NCBI GenBank assembly: GCA_943846755.1
Contig: OX044365.1
Coordinates: 1,674,001 to 1,738,000, forward strand
Length of the DNA: 64,000 bases
Reading direction: 5' to 3'
DNA from: UBA8752 sp002336475
Lineage (GTDB): Bacteria > Bacteroidota > Bacteroidia > Flavobacteriales_D > Sanyastnellaceae
Shown: piece by piece, positions 53,767 through 62,563 of the stretch
Layout: every line of letters begins with the position of its first letter
Position numbering within the stretch: the first letter of the stretch is position 1
Notes under the pieces: generated by a model
Databases searched by the model: none
What the model was told of the DNA's origin: nothing
Seen by the model: the letters and a program-made list of their open reading frames with translations, nothing else
Made by a program: the position numbers and the translations under genes

Positions 53767-54903
53767 ATGTTCAAGTCTTTCCCAAAATTGACCGCGGTGC
53801 TTCTCACCCTTCTGATGGTCGGAGCTGCACCCAACATGTTGAGTGCCCAATGGCCATACAACCCCAATGCTGATGGAGATTCTCTCATTGGAACGGGAGA
53901 TGTGTTGCAACTGCTGACTTTGTTTGGTATGCCTTGGGAAGACGAAGGTGTCTTGGGCATTGAAAGCGGCGGCACGGGGGCTGCTTCTGCAGATTCTGCC
54001 CGGGTGGCGCTCGGAATCAGCTTCTTGGCTGACTCGACAACCACAGTGGGCGTCAACACCTATGTCTGGACTTGGGCAGAGGGCCGCATGCGGATCACCG
54101 AACAGCTTGCACAAGGACGCAATGTATCGGCCAATGGCTCCTATGCTTCGGCCTTAGGTGACGGCGCCGAAGCCACTGGCAACTACAGCCACGCCACCAA
54201 CCGCAACACGACAGCCACCGGGACCTGTTCGAGTGCCATGGGGGAAGGCACCGAAGCCACTGGAACAGCGGCCCACGCTCAGGGCATGTTCACTGATGCT
54301 ACCGGCACCACTTCTCATGCACAGGGTTACAACACGAAGGCCCTGGCCAATTATGCCCACAGTGAGGGATATGGTTGTCAGGCCACGAACACCGCTGCAC
54401 ATGCCGAAGGTTACAACACCACTGCATCGGGCTTCTTCAGCCACAGCTCCAACCGCAACACCGTGGCCAGTGCCACATGCGCACACGCAGTAGGGGAGGG
54501 CACCCAAGCCACTGCAGATGCATCACACAGCGAAGGGTTCTACTCTGTGGCTTCTGGATTTGCTGGACACGCAGAAGGCTATGAAACCTTGGCCAGTGGG
54601 TATGCCTCCAGCGCCAACGGTTACTACACAGTTGCCGATCAGCCTTATCAGACGGCTGTAGGCAAATACAACACCGCCAACCAGACCGCGGCACTGTTTG
54701 TGGTCGGCAATGGCAGCGCTGTGGATGACCGTTCTAACGCCTTTTCAGTAGACGAGAATGGCAACGCTATCCTCGCTGGAAACCTTGAATTCAGTGACAT
54801 TAACCTCCAAGACACCCTCGAAAACCTCAATGCCCGCATCACCCAGCTTGAAGCGCTCATCGAGAACCTTCTGGGTACTGTTGAACCCACCGAAGCAGAC
54901 TGA
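53767..54903 (+). CDS. Exported YadA-head-like beta-roll repeat protein
   Basis: The 378-residue protein has a signal peptide (LTAVLLTLLMVGAAPNMLSA), then a dockerin-like calcium loop (NPNADGDSLIGTGDVLQLLT). From about residue 115 to 300 it carries 14-residue repeats of YadA/left-handed beta-roll type, e.g. NGSYASALGDGAEATGNYSH and AHAEGYNTTASGFFSH, followed by FVVGNGSAVDDRSNAFSVDE and a final coiled coil (LENLNARITQLEALIENLLG). Such heads usually form trimers that bind host or matrix. No beta-barrel anchor or type IX signal is visible at the C-terminus, so how it stays on the cell is unclear. It is separated from the giant gene by a strong terminator. A phage tail-fibre origin is an alternative. 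Confidence 0.75.
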   Translation: MFKSFPKLTAVLLTLLMVGAAPNMLSAQWPYNPNADGDSLIGTGDVLQLLTLFGMPWEDEGVLGIESGGTGAASADSARVALGISFLADSTTTVGVNTYVWTWAEGRMRITEQLAQGRNVSANGSYASALGDGAEATGNYSHATNRNTTATGTCSSAMGEGTEATGTAAHAQGMFTDATGTTSHAQGYNTKALANYAHSEGYGCQATNTAAHAEGYNTTASGFFSHSSNRNTVASATCAHAVGEGTQATADASHSEGFYSVASGFAGHAEGYETLASGYASSANGYYTVADQPYQTAVGKYNTANQTAALFVVGNGSAVDDRSNAFSVDENGNAILAGNLEFSDINLQDTLENLNARITQLEALIENLLGTVEPTEAD

Positions 54904-54925
54904 TTCATTTCAAGGCCACGAAGTA

Positions 54926-54957
54926 TGTGGTCAGAATAAGTGCTTTTTGTAATTTTG
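54926..54957 (+). promoter_or_regulatory. Promoter of tRNA-Gln
   Basis: TAATTTTG at 54950-54957 is an exact match to the Bacteroidota -7 consensus TAnnTTTG, and TGTG at 54926-54929 stands 20 bases upstream as a partial -33 element. Transcription would begin about a dozen bases before the tRNA. Confidence 0.55.
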
Positions 54958-54976
54958 CCCTCCATTCTTCGTGGAA

Positions 54977-55050
54977 TGCCCCATGGTGTAATGGTAGCAC
55001 ACCGGTTTTTGGTACCGTTTGTCAAGGTTCGAGTCCTTGTGGGGCAACCA
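54977..55050 (+). tRNA. tRNA-Gln, anticodon TTG, CCA encoded
   Basis: A 74-base cloverleaf: acceptor stem TGCCCCA (54977-54983) pairs with TGGGGCA (55040-55046), followed by the discriminator A and an encoded CCA. The D arm is GTGT/GCAC, the anticodon stem CCGGT/ACCGT with loop TTTTGGT, giving anticodon TTG at 55009-55011, and the T arm CAAGG-TTCGAGT-CCTTG. One pair at the base of the anticodon stem (C55002 with T55018) does not match. It reads CAA (and CAG by wobble). It is a stand-alone unit with its own promoter and terminator. Confidence 0.93.
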
Positions 55051-55084
55051 TGAAGTACAAGACGAAAGTCAATGCAATCGCACG

Positions 55085-55120
55085 AAGACCGGCACGGATG
55101 TGACCGGTCTTTTTCTTTTT
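55085..55120 (+). terminator. Intrinsic terminator after tRNA-Gln
   Basis: AAGACCGG and CCGGTCTT form an 8-base-pair stem around an 11-base loop, followed by a T-rich run TTTTCTTTTT. It lies 35 bases after the tRNA end and before the aldehyde dehydrogenase gene. Confidence 0.75.
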
Positions 55121-55152
55121 AGTCCCCACCTTGTGCGCCCAAGGCGAATTCC

Positions 55153-56601
55153 ATGGAACAGGACATCCTCAATTTGATCAACGGCCAACTTCAGGCCGCC
55201 CATGGCGGTCAATGGCTCGACAACGTAGAGCCGGCCACTGGCCAGAACTACAGCCGCATTGCGCGGTCGGGCGCAGATGACGTTGAAGAAGCTGTGGCTG
55301 CTGCACGCCGCGCTTTTCCAGAGTGGAGGGCGTGGAGCCCTGCCGACCGGCGCGCGGTGCTGATGCGGCTGGCCGACAAGGTCGCAGAACACGCGGACAT
55401 GCTTGCAGAAGCCGAAGCCCGCGACAACGGCAAGCCCGTTTCGGTGGCCCGTACAGTGGACATTCCTCGGGCGGAGCACAACCTGCGCTTTTACGCGTCT
55501 GCTGCAGAACAGTTTTCCAGTGAAAGCCACACCATGGGAGACGGAACGGTCAACTACACCCTTCGGAAACCCCTCGGGGTCGTGGCTTGCATCAGCCCTT
55601 GGAATCTGCCTCTTTATTTGTTTACGTGGAAAATTGCGCCGGCCTTGGCCAGCGGCAACTGTGTGGTGGCCAAGCCCAGCGAAGTGACGCCCATGACGGC
55701 TTACCTGTTGGGGACCTGGGCTAAGGAGGTGGGGTTTCCAGACGGTGTACTGAACATCCTGCAAGGACTGGGCCCTGAAGTTGGACAGGCCATGGTCGAA
55801 CACCACTACGTTCGGGCTGTCTCCTTTACGGGAGGCACAGCGACAGGCGCGGCAATCTCTGCCCTTGCGGCTCCTAAATTCAAAAAGCTCTCTCTCGAGT
55901 TGGGTGGAAAAAACGCCACCGTTGTGTTTGACGACTGTGACTTTGATGAAGCCGTTTCGACCGCTGTTCGGGCGGCATTTTCGAACCAAGGTCAGATTTG
56001 CCTCTGTGGGTCCCGCATTTTGATTCAGGAAGCACTGTACGACCGGTTCAGGGATGCGATGGTCGCCAAAGTGTCCAAAATGAGGATCGGAGACCCCATG
56101 GACCCCTCCACAAGAATGGGGGCTGTAGTGTCAAGGGGGCACCGCGACAAAGTGCTCGCCGCTATTGACACAGCCCGTGGAGAAGGTGGCCGCATCCTTT
56201 GCGGCGGTGGCCGCCACCAACCTGGAGAGCCGAGACTGAAGGGCGGCTTCTTCGTTCAACCCACCCTCATCGAAGGCCTGGACCACACCTGTGTGACCAA
56301 CCGGGAAGAAATTTTTGGCCCCGTGGCGACCCTTCAACCGTTCAAGGACGAGCAGGAAGCTTTGGGGCTGGTCAATGCCACGAAATATGGCCTTTCGGCC
56401 TCTGTCTGGACAAAAGACCTCAAACGGGCGCACCGCTTTGCAGCCGGCATTGACACCGGTATGGTATGGCTCAACTGCTGGCTTGTGAGGGACCTGCGCA
56501 CCCCATTTGGCGGGACCCGGCATTCTGGTGTGGGCCGAGAAGGGGGGTACAACAGCATGCGGTTTTTTACCGAGCCTCAGAACGTCTGTATCAAGCTCTA
56601 A
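55153..56601 (+). CDS. NAD(P)-dependent aldehyde dehydrogenase
   Basis: The 482-residue enzyme has the standard ALDH motifs: ISPWNLPLYLFTWKIAPALA near 150-170, KPSEVTPMTA (cofactor lysine), FTGGTATGAAI (Rossmann glycines), the general base in LSLELGGKNATVVF (E near 249) and the catalytic cysteine in NQGQICLCGSRI near 283. NREEIFGPVATLQPF and the end YNSMRFFTEPQNVCIKL are typical. The wording is closest to the 2-hydroxymuconic-semialdehyde dehydrogenase group, which in Bacteroidota often sits in tryptophan breakdown, but no other such gene is present here. It is a cytoplasmic enzyme and is probably transcribed alone after the tRNA terminator. Confidence 0.92.
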   Translation: MEQDILNLINGQLQAAHGGQWLDNVEPATGQNYSRIARSGADDVEEAVAAARRAFPEWRAWSPADRRAVLMRLADKVAEHADMLAEAEARDNGKPVSVARTVDIPRAEHNLRFYASAAEQFSSESHTMGDGTVNYTLRKPLGVVACISPWNLPLYLFTWKIAPALASGNCVVAKPSEVTPMTAYLLGTWAKEVGFPDGVLNILQGLGPEVGQAMVEHHYVRAVSFTGGTATGAAISALAAPKFKKLSLELGGKNATVVFDDCDFDEAVSTAVRAAFSNQGQICLCGSRILIQEALYDRFRDAMVAKVSKMRIGDPMDPSTRMGAVVSRGHRDKVLAAIDTARGEGGRILCGGGRHQPGEPRLKGGFFVQPTLIEGLDHTCVTNREEIFGPVATLQPFKDEQEALGLVNATKYGLSASVWTKDLKRAHRFAAGIDTGMVWLNCWLVRDLRTPFGGTRHSGVGREGGYNSMRFFTEPQNVCIKL

Positions 56602-56691
56602 ACCGCTCCCTCCGCGCAATCCACATTGGGTTGTTGCGTATGTCCGTGTGTCTGACGCTGTAGGTCATTGAGTGCGTGGCAACTTGACGGT

Positions 56692-57648
56692 ATGTTTCGT
56701 CCCTTCCGCGTTTCCTTCCTTTCCATGTCGCTGGCCACCTTGCTGCTCGGCGGATGTGTGCCCATGAGCCAGTTCACCGAAGTGCGCGATGACCGCGACA
56801 TGCTCGATGAAGACGTGTCCACATTGACGGAGCAGGTGCAGGCATTGCGGCTGGCGGTTTCCGAAAAAGACGGCCAGGCCCGAGAGGACGAAAGGCGCAT
56901 GGCATCCCTTCGGGCGGACACTTCCGCGCGGGGCAGCCAGCTGAGGCAATGCCAGATGCGCAATGGCGATCTTGAAAACCTGAATGCGCTGCTGACTGCT
57001 GAACTCAACCAAAGCCGCTCTGCAAGCGGAAGCGAGCAAGCCGCTCTCCTGGAGGAACTGCAAAGGATCCGCGCCGATTTACAATTCCAGCAAGACAGCC
57101 TTTATGCCCTCGAGCAAGACTTGAGTGCACGAGAAGCAAAGGTGACGGAACTCACGAGGATGCTGGAGTCACAAAAAGCCGCGGGCGAAGCGCTTCGGGC
57201 AAGGTTGTCCAATGCCCTGTTCGCCTTCCGCAACAAGGGCCTTGAAGTAGAGGAAAGGGACGGCAAAGTGTACGTTCGGTTGGCCTCCAAGCTTTTGTTT
57301 GCCTCCGGAAGTACGGCCATCGACCCCGAGGGAAGACAAGCGCTTTCAGACCTCGCCAAGGCGATAGAAGACGAAGAAGGATTCGAAGTAGTGGTCGAGG
57401 GACACACCGACGATGTGGCCTTTAATGCACCAAGCTCACCGAAAAACAACTGGGAGCTGAGTGTATTGCGTGCTACTGCTGTGGTTCAGGTGCTCACTGC
57501 CTCAAGTTCACTTAAGCCAGAATTGCTCACCGCAGCTGGACGCAGCGAGTACCACCCCCGTGATCCTGAGGACCGCAACCGCAACCGCCGGATTGAAGTC
57601 GTACTCAGCCCCAAATTGGGTGGCCTGTACGATTTACTCGACGAGTGA
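56692..57648 (+). CDS. OmpA-family lipoprotein with central coiled coil
   Basis: The ATG at 56692 gives a 318-residue protein with a lipobox (MSLATLLLGGCVPM). Residues 35-175 form a long coiled coil (EDVSTLTEQVQALRLAVSEK and LLEELQRIRADLQFQQDSLY). The C-terminal OmpA domain contains LASKLLFASGSTAIDPEGRQ, EVVVEGHTDDVAFN, NNWELSVLRATAVVQ and DPEDRNRNRRIEVVL, including the aspartate and arginine that bind diaminopimelate in peptidoglycan. It should tie a membrane to the cell wall. It follows the aldehyde dehydrogenase and converges with a cysteine-repeat lipoprotein gene, ending 1 base from it. Confidence 0.9.
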   Translation: MFRPFRVSFLSMSLATLLLGGCVPMSQFTEVRDDRDMLDEDVSTLTEQVQALRLAVSEKDGQAREDERRMASLRADTSARGSQLRQCQMRNGDLENLNALLTAELNQSRSASGSEQAALLEELQRIRADLQFQQDSLYALEQDLSAREAKVTELTRMLESQKAAGEALRARLSNALFAFRNKGLEVEERDGKVYVRLASKLLFASGSTAIDPEGRQALSDLAKAIEDEEGFEVVVEGHTDDVAFNAPSSPKNNWELSVLRATAVVQVLTASSSLKPELLTAAGRSEYHPRDPEDRNRNRRIEVVLSPKLGGLYDLLDE

Positions 57649-58611
57649 TCAATTGATGGGAAGCAGGAAGGTGCCCTGCGTGATGGAGATGCCACCTGTC
57701 CCATCGGAACCAATCAAGCTTCCACCAAAGGTGCCCACCACAATGCCTCCAGACTCTGGAAGGATGTAGAGGATTTCAACGGTAAAGTTGGCGCCCGGCA
57801 AGGTGGAGGTAAAGGTCTGTCCCGTGGGGCTGTTGTAAGTGCATGCACCTGTTGGAGCACTGGACTCATTGAGTGAGACTTGGGCCCCATCCAACCATCC
57901 AACTGAGGGCTCTGGCAAGGTCATTGCGATGCCATCAGTGGTGACAGAAACGCCCCCAATGTTCAGCGTTGTCCCATCAAGGCTGCAGGTCGTTTCGAAA
58001 TCAGCAATCAGGTCGTTGCCATTGGCCTTCCAGGTCATGTTGCCATCGCAAGGCGGGCAAATGGTGCCTCCACAGTCAATGTAGAGTTCGTCGCCATCCA
58101 ACAAGCCATTGGTGCAATCTCCGTCTGTGGCACAGGGCTCACAGTCAGGTCCACCGCAGTCGATGCCCAACTCTTCTCCATTCAACAAGCCGTCCTCACA
58201 ACTGGGACATACTTCGCAATCAGGCCCTCCGCAATCCACATCGATTTCGTTGCCGTTGAGCAAGCCATCGCCGCAAAGTTCTCCGCAGTCAATGCCGGTC
58301 TCGCCACCGCAATCAATGCCCGTTTCTCCTGGATCCAACTGGCCATTGAAATTCACATCGCAGGGAGCGCATTCTCCGCCGCAATCGACCCATTGCTCGC
58401 CGAGCACCTGGTCCCAAACCCCGTTCTCGCATGGGTCACAAGGTTGACAAATCGAACCGCCACAATCGACGAGCTCTTCACCATTGTTCAATATGCCGTC
58501 AAAGCAATTGGGTCCGATCAGATTGTCGTCGTTGAGACAGGATGATCCAAACAGCAGCGCCACGGCGGCCATGAGGAAGAGGGAGAAGGAAGGGAGGCGA
58601 AACGAGGTCAT
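57649..58611 (-). CDS. Lipoprotein with cysteine-rich DCGG repeats
   Basis: The ATG at 58611 gives 320 residues with a lipoprotein signal (LFLMAAVALLFGSSCLND). From about 25 to 185 it holds five or six repeats on the plan CxDGxLNGxExxxDCGGxxCxPC, such as CEDGLLNGEELGIDCGGPDC. One unit contains an eight-residue direct duplication (GETGIDCG twice). The C-terminal 130 residues form an unrelated beta domain (MTWKANGNDLIADFETTCSL; ILPESGGIVVGTFGGSLIGS). Such repeats are frequent in surface proteins of Bacteroidota and probably bind metal or form disulfides. Function unknown; it is divergent from recJ by about 100 bases. Confidence 0.8.
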   Translation of the reverse strand: MTSFRLPSFSLFLMAAVALLFGSSCLNDDNLIGPNCFDGILNNGEELVDCGGSICQPCDPCENGVWDQVLGEQWVDCGGECAPCDVNFNGQLDPGETGIDCGGETGIDCGELCGDGLLNGNEIDVDCGGPDCEVCPSCEDGLLNGEELGIDCGGPDCEPCATDGDCTNGLLDGDELYIDCGGTICPPCDGNMTWKANGNDLIADFETTCSLDGTTLNIGGVSVTTDGIAMTLPEPSVGWLDGAQVSLNESSAPTGACTYNSPTGQTFTSTLPGANFTVEILYILPESGGIVVGTFGGSLIGSDGTGGISITQGTFLLPIN

Positions 58612-58713
58612 CGTTGTATCTTTCAGGCTGCGCAATTTAAGGGAGTCAGGACGGATTCAGCGCGGTATTTCCCTCAATCCGTGTCCATTCCATTGCGAAG
58701 GTGCCCCCGCGAA

Positions 58714-60432
58714 ATGACCCGTCAACCCCACATACCCCCTGCTGATTGGTCTCCACGCTCTCTGCGTGACCCACTCCACGGGGAGAACAAGCCAACAAAC
58801 GGAGTGGTTGCACAGCTGCTCGAATTGCGCGGAATAACCGAACAACACACCCCCTCTTTCTTACACCCTGACCTCGACGAGTTGCACGACCCGTCTGAAA
58901 TGCGTGATATGGACCGCACTGTGGACCGCATCATTCATGCCCAAAAGGAAGGAGAGCGGATCATGGCCTACGGAGACTATGATGTGGACGGAGCGACGTC
59001 GGTGTCGTTGATCCACGACTTCCTGCACAACAACGGGTTTGAAGTGCTGCCCTATATCCCCGATCGCTACAGCGAGGGTTACGGTCTGTCCTCCAAGGGC
59101 GTGCAAAAGGCCGCAGAAAAGGGCTGCTCCATCATCATTACCCTGGACTGTGGCATCCGTGCCACAGAGCGGGTGGCCGAAGCCAATGCTCTGGGAATCG
59201 ACGTGATCATTTGCGACCACCACCTCCCGGGCGAGTCGATGCCGGAAGCGTTTGCCATCCTCAACCCCAAGCACCCCGAATGCCAGTATCCATTCAAGGA
59301 ACTGAGCGGTTGTGGTGTGGCATTCAAATTGACCCAGGCCCTTACAGAGCGGATTGGGCTGTCGCCCATGAGTGCGTACGACGGGCTCGACCTCGTGGCC
59401 CTGAGCATCGCTTCGGACCTGGTGGAGGTGACCGGTGAAAACAGAATTTTATTGCACCACGGACTCAAGGCCATCTCAAAGAATGCCCGGCCGGGGATTC
59501 GGGCCCTGTTGCAAGTGGTACGGTGTTCACCTGATTACTTGACCGTCCGCGACATCATATCGAGGATCAGCCCGAGGATCAATGCCGCAGGACGCATGTC
59601 ACTTGCCACAGAAGCTGTGGACCTTTTGACAGAGAAAAGTGACGCCCGGGCGACAGAACTGGCGGGCAACCTCGACCGACTCAATCAAGTGCGCCGTTCT
59701 TACGATGAGCAAATCACCCGGGATGCCATTTCCCAACTTTCTGACCGCGAGGAGTTCAAGCACGTCAACATTGTTTGGGGCAAAGGCTGGCACCGGGGGG
59801 TCATTGGCATCGTCGCGACCCGGCTCATCGAGCACCGTTACAGACCGAGTATTGTCATCAGCGACGACAACGGAGTCATGGTAGGCAGTGCGCGATCTAC
59901 ACCTGGGTTGGACATTCACGAATTGATCAAAGGCTGCGGGGAGTATTTGGAACAGTTCGGCGGACATGCCATGGCCGCTGGCGTCACTGTAAAAACCGAC
60001 CAGGCCCATGCCTTTGCACAAGCTTTGGATCGGGCTGTTGGCGAAAAACTCGCCACCATTAGCAAACGGGAACCGCGGTACTTCGACTTGGAGATTCCAC
60101 TGCAGGATTGCACCCCAGAGCTGCTGCGCAACCTGCGTGCATTCGAACCCTACGGGCCTGGCGCGCCTGCCCCTGTGTTTTTATCACGGGACGTCAAACT
60201 GGCCATTCCTCCTAAAAAGGTGGGCAAAGAAGGGCGCCACATCAGGGTATCTCTCAAAGTGCCGGGTGCCCCGCAAAACATTACCGCCGTTGGCTTCGGC
60301 CTGGGACACCGACTTGAAGCTCTGGCCTCAACAGGGAGCTTGGACGTGGTGTTCAAAGTGGAAACGGAGAACTACCGGGGGGTGCTGCAGCCCCGGATTA
60401 CCCTGCTGGACTTCTGGTCCGAGCGGCACTGA
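58714..60432 (+). CDS. recJ: Single-stranded-DNA-specific exonuclease RecJ
   Basis: The ATG at 58714 gives 572 residues. The DHH phosphoesterase motifs are YGDYDVDGATSVSLIHDFL, IITLDCGIRATE, VIICDHHLPG (DHH) and LSGCGVAFKL; the DHHA1 domain has HRGVIGIVATRLIEHRYRPS and GGHAMAAGVTV. RecJ degrades single-stranded DNA 5' to 3' in recombination and mismatch repair. A GTG at 58681 in the same frame would add 11 residues. It converges with dnaG, the two stops being 10 bases apart. Together with recO and recX it gives this window three RecFOR-pathway genes. Confidence 0.95.
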   Translation: MTRQPHIPPADWSPRSLRDPLHGENKPTNGVVAQLLELRGITEQHTPSFLHPDLDELHDPSEMRDMDRTVDRIIHAQKEGERIMAYGDYDVDGATSVSLIHDFLHNNGFEVLPYIPDRYSEGYGLSSKGVQKAAEKGCSIIITLDCGIRATERVAEANALGIDVIICDHHLPGESMPEAFAILNPKHPECQYPFKELSGCGVAFKLTQALTERIGLSPMSAYDGLDLVALSIASDLVEVTGENRILLHHGLKAISKNARPGIRALLQVVRCSPDYLTVRDIISRISPRINAAGRMSLATEAVDLLTEKSDARATELAGNLDRLNQVRRSYDEQITRDAISQLSDREEFKHVNIVWGKGWHRGVIGIVATRLIEHRYRPSIVISDDNGVMVGSARSTPGLDIHELIKGCGEYLEQFGGHAMAAGVTVKTDQAHAFAQALDRAVGEKLATISKREPRYFDLEIPLQDCTPELLRNLRAFEPYGPGAPAPVFLSRDVKLAIPPKKVGKEGRHIRVSLKVPGAPQNITAVGFGLGHRLEALASTGSLDVVFKVETENYRGVLQPRITLLDFWSERH

Positions 60433-60442
60433 ACGTGGGTCC

Positions 60443-62479
60443 TCACCCCTTGTAACGGGCCGCGTCCTCTTCACTCAAGGTGTGCAAGATGGTGCTGCCA
60501 AAGTGCGCCGCCAATCGGGAAACGCGTTCCGACACTGTCATTTTTTTCTTGAGCAAGTCCAACTCCTCGGCGAGCGGATCTTCAGAGGTCCCGGGATCGT
60601 CAGCCAACTCTTTGAGGCGGCCTGTGATGCGCGCTCCATCGCCACGGGCTTCGTCGAGCATCAGTCTGTACAAGGCCCCTTGAAGGGCCTGCATCAACAA
60701 CTTGTCCTCGGTTTCGGGAACGATGTTGTGCTTGTTCAGCCAGTTCTCGCTCAGGGCGAACTCGGTGACCAGCAAGTCTGCTGTAATGGCGGCTACTTCC
60801 GGACCTCCATTGCTCCAAGTCTCCGGGCCAGGGATGTGCCCCGACACCATGCTCTCCCTGAAAGACTGGACGATTTCATCCACCACTGGATGGCGAATCG
60901 ATATGCCGAGGGTATCCAATTCATGCATCAAAAATTCGGCCAAGGTCACTTCGATCTGAGGGGTCTCCTCACCGATTTTATCCTCCACCACATCTTCAGG
61001 CAAGTCCAAAGTCAGCTTCTGGCGGCCATACTGCAGCAACAGGCGCAGCAAGTCCTGTTCCCGGCCCTTCCGTCCCACTTTCCCCACCAGCTGTGGTTTT
61101 CCAATCGGCCCTTGATTCTGGGGTTGGAGTGAGGGAAGTGGCGCCTTGGCCTCTTGCTCCATCCGAGAGCGGGCCTGCCTCGACAGCTCCGCCAACAAGT
61201 CGTCAGACTGCATGCCCAATCGGCCTGCACTCTCTTGGATGTATACCGTACGCTTGAGTTCGTCGGGGACCTGCGCAATGCTCTGAACCACACTTCTGAC
61301 CAACTCGGTGCGCTTGATCGGATCGTCCGCTGCTTCCTTGTCAAGCAGGTCGATTTTGAAACGGATAAAGTCCCTGCTGTGCTCTGCCAGCCATTCCAGC
61401 AAGGCTTCCCTGCCCAACCTTTTGGCAAAGGTGTCAGGGTCCTCCCCATCTGGCAGGACCGCAACCTTGACGTCGAGGCCTTCCCCTAGAACGATGTCCA
61501 CCCCTCTGATGGCCGCCCGCAAGCCAGCAGGGTCGCCGTCAAACAGCATGGTCATGCGCTTGCTGAACCGGCGCAACAGTCTGACCTGTTCAACCGTCAA
61601 TGCCGTCCCTGAACTGGCCACCACATGCTCCACCCCCGCTTGGCGCATGGCCATGACGTCGGTGTAGCCCTCTACCAGAATGGACCGGTCCTCCCGCACA
61701 ATGGCGTTCCGAGCCATGTGGATGCCATACAGAGCGCGGGATTTGTCGTAGAGCGGGCTCTCCGGACTGTTGACGTATTTCGGGACTTTTTTATCCGTCT
61801 TGAGCGTCCGACCACCAAACCCGATGTACCTCCCCGTGACGTCCCGAATGGGGAAAATCACACGCCCACGATAAAAGTCATAGAGTGTTCCGTCCTCCCG
61901 CTCTTTGCACAAGCCACTGGCGACAAGCCACTTGTCCTTGTATCCAGCCTTTCGAGCGGCTACCGCCAGCGCTCCTTCTTGAGACCACGGGCGTTCGGGG
62001 CAATAACCCAAGGCGAACCCTTCGATGGTCTCATCGGTAAAACCACGGCTCCGGAAATATCCCAAACCCACGCTTTTGCCTTCACCTGTTTCCAGCAGTT
62101 GTTCAGAATACCATTTCTGGGCCCATGCCGACAAGTTTGAAAGGCTCTCTCGCTCAGTCTGCTCTTCGAGCTCTTCAGGCGTCAGCTTCCGCTCCTCTAT
62201 CTCAATGCCATACTTCCCCGCCAACCAACGCAAGGCCTCCGGATAAGAGAGCTTTTCGTGCTCCATCAAGAAGGTGATGGCGCTGCCTCCCTTGCCAGAG
62301 CTGAAATCCTTGAAGATCCCTTTGCCCGGCACCACATAAAAAGACGGCGTCTTCTCGTTGCTGAACGGACTCATTCCCCGCAAGCTGGTGCCGCTCTTTT
62401 TGAGCTGCACAAAATCACCGACCACCTCCTCAATGATGGTGGCCTGCAATATGGCGTCAACGGTATCCTTCGGAATCAT
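60443..62479 (-). CDS. dnaG: DNA primase without zinc-finger ligands
   Basis: The 678-residue primase makes RNA primers for replication. The N-terminal CHC2-type region is recognisable (KKSGTSLRGMSPFSNEKTPS and GIFKDFSSGKGGSAITFLME), but the four zinc ligands Cys-His-Cys-Cys are replaced by S37, S40, D58 and S61, so no zinc is expected. The catalytic core is intact: LVEGYTDVMAMRQAGVEHVV (TOPRIM glutamate) and MTMLFDGDPAGLRA (DxD). The C-terminal helicase-binding region follows. I recall similar zinc-free primases in other Flavobacteriales. The gene converges with recJ. Confidence 0.95.
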   Translation of the reverse strand: MIPKDTVDAILQATIIEEVVGDFVQLKKSGTSLRGMSPFSNEKTPSFYVVPGKGIFKDFSSGKGGSAITFLMEHEKLSYPEALRWLAGKYGIEIEERKLTPEELEEQTERESLSNLSAWAQKWYSEQLLETGEGKSVGLGYFRSRGFTDETIEGFALGYCPERPWSQEGALAVAARKAGYKDKWLVASGLCKEREDGTLYDFYRGRVIFPIRDVTGRYIGFGGRTLKTDKKVPKYVNSPESPLYDKSRALYGIHMARNAIVREDRSILVEGYTDVMAMRQAGVEHVVASSGTALTVEQVRLLRRFSKRMTMLFDGDPAGLRAAIRGVDIVLGEGLDVKVAVLPDGEDPDTFAKRLGREALLEWLAEHSRDFIRFKIDLLDKEAADDPIKRTELVRSVVQSIAQVPDELKRTVYIQESAGRLGMQSDDLLAELSRQARSRMEQEAKAPLPSLQPQNQGPIGKPQLVGKVGRKGREQDLLRLLLQYGRQKLTLDLPEDVVEDKIGEETPQIEVTLAEFLMHELDTLGISIRHPVVDEIVQSFRESMVSGHIPGPETWSNGGPEVAAITADLLVTEFALSENWLNKHNIVPETEDKLLMQALQGALYRLMLDEARGDGARITGRLKELADDPGTSEDPLAEELDLLKKKMTVSERVSRLAAHFGSTILHTLSEEDAARYKG

Positions 62480-62563
62480 GCGGTCCTAAACGGGGAAACC
62501 AAGGTAAAGCCCGCGGGGGGCCAATGGAAACCAACCGTCAATTTCCCTCAAAAGAAGGGAGGC

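Noticed and set aside
53767..54903. Prophage tail fibre
   Set aside because: The repeats also occur in tail fibres, but the protein has a signal peptide and no phage gene is within the window.
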